Shown here one piece after another: positions 58,328 to 64,000 of a stretch of DNA of 64,000 nt. Positions within the stretch are counted from its first letter, which is position 1; each line of letters starts with the position of its first letter. The notes beneath the pieces are model-generated. The model did not search any database. It had not been told where the DNA came from and saw only the letters and a list, made by a program, of their open reading frames with translations. Made by a program: the position numbers and the translations under genes. This DNA comes from Clavaria fumosa (lineage: Eukaryota > Basidiomycota > Agaricomycetes > Agaricales > Clavariaceae): positions 2,418,001-2,482,000 of the forward strand of contig OX637797.1 of assembly GCA_951802425.1 (NCBI GenBank), in the 5' to 3' direction.

Positions 58328-61300
58328 TTAAGGCTGGGCGTCCCGACCAGCTAGCTTGGCCTTGTCGGGGTGAGCAAGGAAGAAGTCCCGGAGAAGCAGT
58401 GCCACATTGGTGAGGTTCCGTCGTGGCTCCCAAGTGTTCTCCTCTACAGGGTATCCCAACCACTTCACCAGGTATCTCACTCCACGCCCCACCTTCTTAA
58501 CATCAAGGATCGCCTCCACATCATACTCCAGGTGGTCATCATCAATCGTAGGGGGCGGAGGGGGAGGCAGGTTCTGAGAAGGGAAGGAAGGGGGGTGGTA
58601 TGGTGTCAACAGCAACTCATTGAAGACCCGATGGATGCGCCAGGCCCAAGGGAGCTTGAGGCGATACCCAGCAGGTCCCACCTTCTCCTCAACTGCAAAG
58701 GGGCCTGCTCTCTTGTTGTCAAGCTTTTTACAGGGCCAGTCCATCTTCAAGTTTCTAGTATCCAGCCAGACCAGATCTCCCTCAGAGTACTCCCGACTTG
58801 GGCATTTCCCCTTATCATAGCTCTTCTTCATCGCTGCCACTGCTTTTTCCATTGCCTCCTTGGCTGCTCTTCGGGACTCCGTGAGCTTAGCCATCCACTC
58901 GTCCGCTGCCGGGTTCACCTCAGAAGGTGGCCGGAGCCCCTCATTCCATGGGTGTCGTCCATAATCGAGGAAGAAAGGTGTCTGTCCTGTCGCTGAGTGC
59001 TCACGATTATTAAGAGCAAACTCCACAGTGGACAACCATTCAGCCCAGTCATCCTGGAGATGGTCCACGTAAGCCCGGAGATAGATCTCCATCTCCTGGT
59101 TCGCCCGTTCCGTCTGTCCATCAGTCTGCGGATGAAAGGCAGTACTTGGATTTGCTTTTACCCGGATCATGGAGTAGAACTCCTTCATGAAGCGGGACAC
59201 GAACTGGGACCCCCGGTCACTCACAACCTTGTGAGGGACTCCATGGTCACGAAACACTCGATCCCGGAGGAGACGCGCCACTCCAAGTCCTGTGAGGTCG
59301 AGCCCGATTGCTTCGAGCAGTGTCCGTTTCGTGAATTTGTCGACAATAACAAGGATGGCATTATGTCCATGGGAGAGGGGGAGGGGACCGACTATGTCCC
59401 ATGAGATCACCGACCAGGGACCATCGGGCACCAGATGGGGGTGCAGTGGGGCAGCACGCTTGGTACGGTTGGGCTTCGTCCGCTGGCATGTCTCACACCC
59501 CTGGGCATACCGATCCGCATCTTTTACCATGTCCGGCCACCAATAACCCTTCACTAGTGCTGCTCTCAACTTCCGGGGCCCAGGGTGTCCAGCAGCGGGG
59601 AGGTCATGCTCAAACTCGAGAACGGCCTCACGAGCTCCTAGGGGGACCCAAGTGACTATCCCCTTTCGCCAGAGTCCAGCACGATCTCGTGTCCACTCAT
59701 CATCAAGCTCCTCCGGCTTCTGTATGTGTACCGCGCTATTTTTCTGGAGTAGCGTCTCCATTTCCGATGTGAATGACACACGGACTTCTGTTTCCGGGAA
59801 AACCTGCACTGGTGCATCCTCCTCCACCATCTCTCCATAGTCCGGTCTCCGGGAGAGTGCATCTGCCTTTGTATTCGACTTGCCAGTGCGATACTTTATC
59901 TCAAAGTCAAAGCACTGGAGCTCTCCAACCCAACGAACCTGCCTCGGCTTCAACTTCTGGGGCTTCCGGAAGTACTGGAGGTTTGCATGGTCTGTCCAGA
60001 TCTCGATCGTCTCCTCTGCTCCAATGAGGTATGCTCGCCACTCGCAAAGTGCCCAAATCACAGCCAAGAACTCCTTGTCGTACACATCGTAGTTCTTCTC
60101 AGCTGCAGTGAGGGCCTTGGAGATATAGTCAACAACTCTCCAGGTTCCATCCGCCTGCTGCTGCGAGAGCACTCCACCAGTTGCCAAGTTGCTTGCATCT
60201 GTCTCTACCTTCCATCTCCCTTTGTCCTGAGGCAGAGCCAAGACTGGGGCCGATACAAGTGCCTGGCGGAGATCTCGGAAGGCTGCTTCCTCCTCCTCCT
60301 CCCATTTCCACGGAACATTCCCAGTCAGCCGGAAGAGTGGCTTTGCCCGGGCAGAAAGATTCGGGATGTGCCGGCGGAGGTAGTTCAGCATCCCATTGAA
60401 CCTCTGGACATCCTTCACATTCTTAGGACGTGGCCAATCTCGGACTGCCGCACCCTTGGCCGGATCATGCTCTAGTCTGTTGTGGGAGATCTTCATCCCC
60501 AGGAAGATGATCTCACTCTTCTCAAACTCGCATTTACTGAGTTTGAGACACAACCCATTCTCTCCAAACTTCCTCAAGACCCGATCCATCCAGTACCGGT
60601 GTGTAGCCAAGTCCTCTGCAAACACAATGACATCATCCACATAGGCCCTCACATGTCCTCCTGCAATCTCCTCCCTCAACACATGATTCATGAAGCGTTG
60701 GAAGGTGGCAGGGGCATTCTGCAGTCCAAACTACATGACAGCTGGTTCGAAGAGTCCACGGGGTGTCAGGAAGGCGCAGCGGTGCTGGTGCTCGGGCCAG
60801 ACCTGCATAGATGGGAAACCTCCTTTTGCATCAATCTTAGAGTAGATCAACGCTCCTTTAAGCACATCCACTGTGTCTCGGATGCGGGGAAGGGGGTACT
60901 TGTCCTTGATCAGGTGTGCATTCAGCCTCGAGTAGTCGATGATTGGCCGCAGTTTGTCCTTCTCATGTTTGAAGAAGAAGGGGCTGGCATATGGGGATTT
61001 CGAGGGCCGGATTCGTCCAGAAGCAAGCTGCTCATCCACCCAATGGTTCATCTCCACCATCTCCTGCCGTGTCAAAGAATACAGCTTGGAGGAGAGGTGC
61101 TCAGGGTCCTTTTTGAATTTGATCTTAATATCGAAGTCTGGTCGGGAGCGGGGAAGTTCATCCCACTTCGCTTCACTAAACACCAAAGGGTAGTGGCTGG
61201 GCCAATCGGGGGTAGGGCCAGAGTTGGGAAAACGGGTGTCCAGAATACTCGTGGATGCGAGGGTACTCGTTTTCAGGGGTGCAGGGGCTCGAGGGGATGG

Positions 61301-62737
61301 GGAACACTGTGGGGGGCAGCGGGTAAGGCTCAGCTCTGCCTTCTGCCAGTCAATATCCGGGTTGTGCTGCTTGAGCCAGTCATGCCCAAGGATGACCTTG
61401 TGGGACTGGGTCTTTCCCAGCAGAAAGTGGATCCGCTCCTGGTGGTCACCAACTCTCACCAGCACCTCTATCCCATACCGGACCTTTCCATTCCTGTTCT
61501 GTGTCCCATCCACATTATACATGGTGATTGGGTTCAGCAGGAGAGATGGCTCCAGTCCCACTCCTTTCGCCCACTCCAAATCCATGAAGCAGTTGGTGCA
61601 CCCTGAGTCGACAAGGGCCTTCATTGTAGTCCCTTTGCCAGTGCTGAAAGCCTCCAAGTGCACCTGGATGGCTAGCTCTCGTGGCACATGTTTCCGCACT
61701 TCTGGCCGCACTCTGGTTAGGCGCTCTGCCAGTCTCACTTCCTCCTTCACCTCAGCCCCAATTCGGGTATGTCTCCACTGCAAGATAGTATATCGGGGTA
61801 TACTTGCAGCAGGCACAGGGACGGAAAGGGGGCTGGCACACTTCTTCTCCCCAGTGGGAGTCCTCCTCTCTCTCTCACACAGCTCTATGCAGGCTCGGAG
61901 CCGTGCAATCTCTTTCTCATATCCCTCCACCATTTGGGGGGCACATGGTGCTGCCCAGGTTTGGGCCCTTGGGACCTGCGGACGCGTATCAGGCAGGGGG
62001 CAGAAACGGACAGCATGGCCAGTCTGGTGGCATCGGAAACAACATCTCTCATCAGCAGGGGCCCATCCTCGGGCCATGGCCACATCTGGAGTACACAGCA
62101 GAGGGGTCACAAGAGGTCGCGAAACGGTCACGGCAGGTCGCGGTAGGGTCGCGGTGGGTCGCGCGGGGGTCACAGTGGGTCGCGGTGTCCGTTCCGTGAG
62201 TATCCCATCCAGTCGCCTTTGCTGGGCATCAAGCCTCTCAGCCAGCACCTTCCATTCTCCATATGTCTCTGGCATTGGGGAGACACCATAGATTCTCTCC
62301 ACCAACCTCCTACTCAGGTTCAACTCCAGCCAATGGACTAGGATTCCTGAGTCCTTCTCTGCACTCAACTTCGCCCGTTGGAACAGTGTCTCGAATTTCA
62401 CGAAGAACTCTGGTGCTGTCATGGCACCCTGTTTCAGCCCTGCAATATCGGCAAGGGCAGTCGCACGGTCATTCGGGTCATCGAATGCACGCTTCATCTC
62501 CTCCACAAACTCTGCCCAGGTTCTGGCCTCGCCACTACCCAGGATCTCTTCTGCCTTCATATTCGCCCATTCTGCAGCGAATCCATCTCCAACAATTTTG
62601 CTCAGAGCAAAGAGGACCTTCACCAGGTCCACAGCATAGGTAGTCGGGTTCGCCATAAACAGGAGGCGAAGGGATCGGAGGAACGTACGGAAGTTCCTTT
62701 TCTGCCCATCAAAGGGGGCAACGGCTAGGTCCAGCAT
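58328..62737 (-). pseudogene. Fused Gag-Pol of E3
   Basis: One frame of about 1,470 codons from ATG 62737 to TAA 58328-58330, broken only by TAG at 60731-60733 where RT needs Trp (WFGLQNAPATFQ). The frame is open to 62776 without ATG; the first 15-20 Gag residues known from E2 are deleted and the leader is fused on. Gag has CFRCHQTGHAVRFC. It runs directly into protease (ALVDSGCTNC) without a frameshift. RT: IIDYSRLNAHLIKDKYPLP, AYVDDVIVF. RNase H: VETDASNLATGG. Integrase: HDLPAAGHPGPRKL, CETCQRTK, SDRGSQFVSRF, AFHPQTDGQTERANQE. Chromodomain: EYDVEAILDVKK, YLVKWLGYPVEENTWEP. Confidence 0.93.
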
Positions 62738-63292
62738 TCTATAGCACTGTAAAATAAAATTCCGGGCCTTCGGCACTCAGGATTTCTTCGATCTCTTAAC
62801 AGTCCTGTCCTCTCAGGCTGCTCTTCTAGGTACTTATGTACCTATAGAACTCTTATTCTATGAATCTTTTGTTAACGTGGGGCACGAATGGTATCCCAGG
62901 TGGTCACTCCACAACTCCTAATGAGTTGCCCGTGTGCCCTTCTGACAATGGTCACAGAGCAAGGGCTCTGTCCACTGGACCAGGAAACTACAGAAGACTA
63001 TGTAGGGGCTTTCCTTGCCCTGTACACTAAGCGATTCACTGGTACGTAGCTGTAAAATAGAGATCCGGGCCTTTGGCACTCGGTATCACTTGGGGAGGGT
63101 CACAGTTGACTTCCTCTGGGTCTGGTCACGTGTATGTACACACAGTAAAAATTTCACGCAGTTCTGTTACACACTGCGGGCAGGGTAAAGAAGAAGAGGA
63201 TGATAGGGGCTGAGCTGTGACAACATGTCACAGTTTGAGATTAAGGGTCCAGGCTAGCCAGGTTAGGACACAGGGCTAGGGCGGACGGGCGG

Positions 63293-63303
63293 ATCTTAGT
63301 ATT
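63293..63303 (-). promoter_or_regulatory. Self-complementary primer-binding site of E3
   Basis: On the minus strand AATACTAAGAT, one base past the 5' LTR. Its exact complement lies in the LTR at 63350-63360. Compared with E1/E2 both partners changed (C to G in the site, G to C in the LTR), keeping the pairing. Confidence 0.78.
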
Positions 63304-63304
63304 A

Positions 63305-63595
63305 TATCAGACTGGGTCTCACACAACTTAAGCGTAAGGTCATGACGACAATACTAAGATAAGGGGAAAAGAGTACAAAAAAGGAAAAGCGAAAGTACTT
63401 ATAGTGAACGCTTCGGCACTTGCCGACTTTCCCACGCTCGGACCCTCGGATCACGTGATGCGCCCAGGCCCCAGGTCATGTGATCTTACATGATTACATA
63501 ATCCGACCCAGCCACAGGTCATGTGACCTTCCAACAACCCTCCCCAGTTTCTCCACAACTGCACTTTGGGATGGCTTACATAAGCGATCCTAACA
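63305..63595 (-). repeat. 5' LTR of E3
   Basis: 291 bp; differs from the 3' copy by one CpG transition (TAGTGAACG against TAGCGAACG). Outer flank is GTCAA, not matching the left side. Confidence 0.93.
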
Positions 63596-64000
63596 GTCAA
63601 GGGTATCCTCTCAATGGTAAACAGAATGAGGGGATGGAGGGAGAAGGTTCTGGAACGAAGTCCGAACGGTCCGAAGGCTGGCAGAGTGAAGTCCGATGAA
63701 GGTGCGGAGCGGAGCGCACGGAGTTACAGCGGAGTGGATTGGAGTTGGTAAGGAGTTCGGAGTCCGGAGCAGGGGTCGTGCTTATGCAAGCGGATGGGGT
63801 CGTAACAGTATCCCCCTCTTAGGGTCGAACCCCTGAGACCCTGTGGCCAAAGCCTGCATGAACATGTGGCTCCCATAACAAGTTAGCGTTGGAGTTTCGC
63901 AGTGTCTCGAGCAGAGTCCGAAATTTTTTTTGGGGGTCAAAAGGTCGCATGCGTCGTGCAACACTTTTTCTCTTCTTTAACCTGCTACCATCATCACTAG
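63596..64000 (-). mobile_element. Edge of a further LTR retroelement
   Basis: On the minus strand a purine tract (CCTAAGAGGGGGATAC) is followed by TGTTACGACCCC at 63808, a typical 3' LTR start, running left to 63596 where E3 begins. Upstream (63809-63964) a short minus-strand frame may be the Pol C-terminus. GGAGT-rich repeats lie at 63690-63775. Too short for a family assignment. Confidence 0.5.

Larger units (their letters stand above)
58026..63595 (-). mobile_element. Ty3/gypsy chromodomain element E3
   Basis: 5,570 bp with 291-bp LTRs (63305-63595 as 5', 58026-58316 as 3') that differ at a single CpG transition, so it is very young. The flanks show no target duplication: LINE-B on the left, the LTR of an unrelated element on the right. 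Gag and Pol are in one frame, unlike E2. Lesions: one TAG in RT and a deletion that removed the normal Gag start. Purine tract at 58317-58329. It is related to E2 through most of the protein. Confidence 0.94.

Overview
The window is nuclear DNA of a filamentous basidiomycete, most likely an Agaricomycete. The evidence is genes split by many very short introns (46-117 bp), a cell-wall gene set typical of mushrooms (GH18, two GH71), and Ty3/gypsy chromodomain, LINE and DIRS-like retroelements that closely resemble Agaricomycete families.

Layout. 1-12.8 kb: a LINE (LINE-A) split by an almost intact 9.2-kb Ty3/gypsy element (element A, 1,794-bp LTRs, target duplication GAGGC). 12.8-18.5 kb: a decayed DIRS-like reverse transcriptase, a Gln-rich zinc-knuckle remnant and CpG-poor DNA with no recognisable gene. 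18.5-29.4 kb: a nest of gypsy relics: chimeric E0 (-), internally deleted E1 (+) with two unlike LTRs, and nearly intact E2 (-) sitting inside the 3' LTR of E1 (target duplication GGTTG). 29.4-33.7 kb: no convincing gene. 33.7-54.7 kb: the gene island. It holds a Ser/Pro-rich protein, a GH18 chitinase-like enzyme, a minisatellite, two GH71 alpha-1,3-glucanases, Sec18/NSF head-to-head with a STIMATE-type vacuolar membrane protein, a B-box/DUF2009 protein, and eIF3m. 54.8-63.6 kb: LINE-B, cut off by gypsy element E3 (-). 63.6-64 kb: the edge of another LTR element.

Host genes were modelled by hand. Each model closes in frame across every proposed splice junction (31 introns), which strongly supports them. 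Three introns use GC-AG borders. The GH18 and GH71 enzymes form a small secreted or wall-remodelling group. Sec18, the STIMATE-like protein and eIF3m are housekeeping genes.

The most interesting signals lie in the retroelements. (1) The LTR pairs of A, E2 and E3 differ only by CpG transitions (19 of 19), and nonsense codons in the transposon frames are almost all TGA, as expected from CGA decay; LINE-B carries eleven. (2) Element A has a roughly 300-codon frame with no ATG that starts inside the LTR and runs to the start of gag. (3) All gypsy families here carry a primer-binding site complementary to their own LTR near the predicted mRNA 5' end, covarying between families, which indicates Tf1-type self-priming. 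(4) Two distinct families carry the same GGATTTT heptamer, correctly phased for -1 frameshifting, at the gag-pol overlap, while sister copies have fused the frames. (5) The long LTR of A encodes an antisense frame with a perfect CCHC zinc knuckle.
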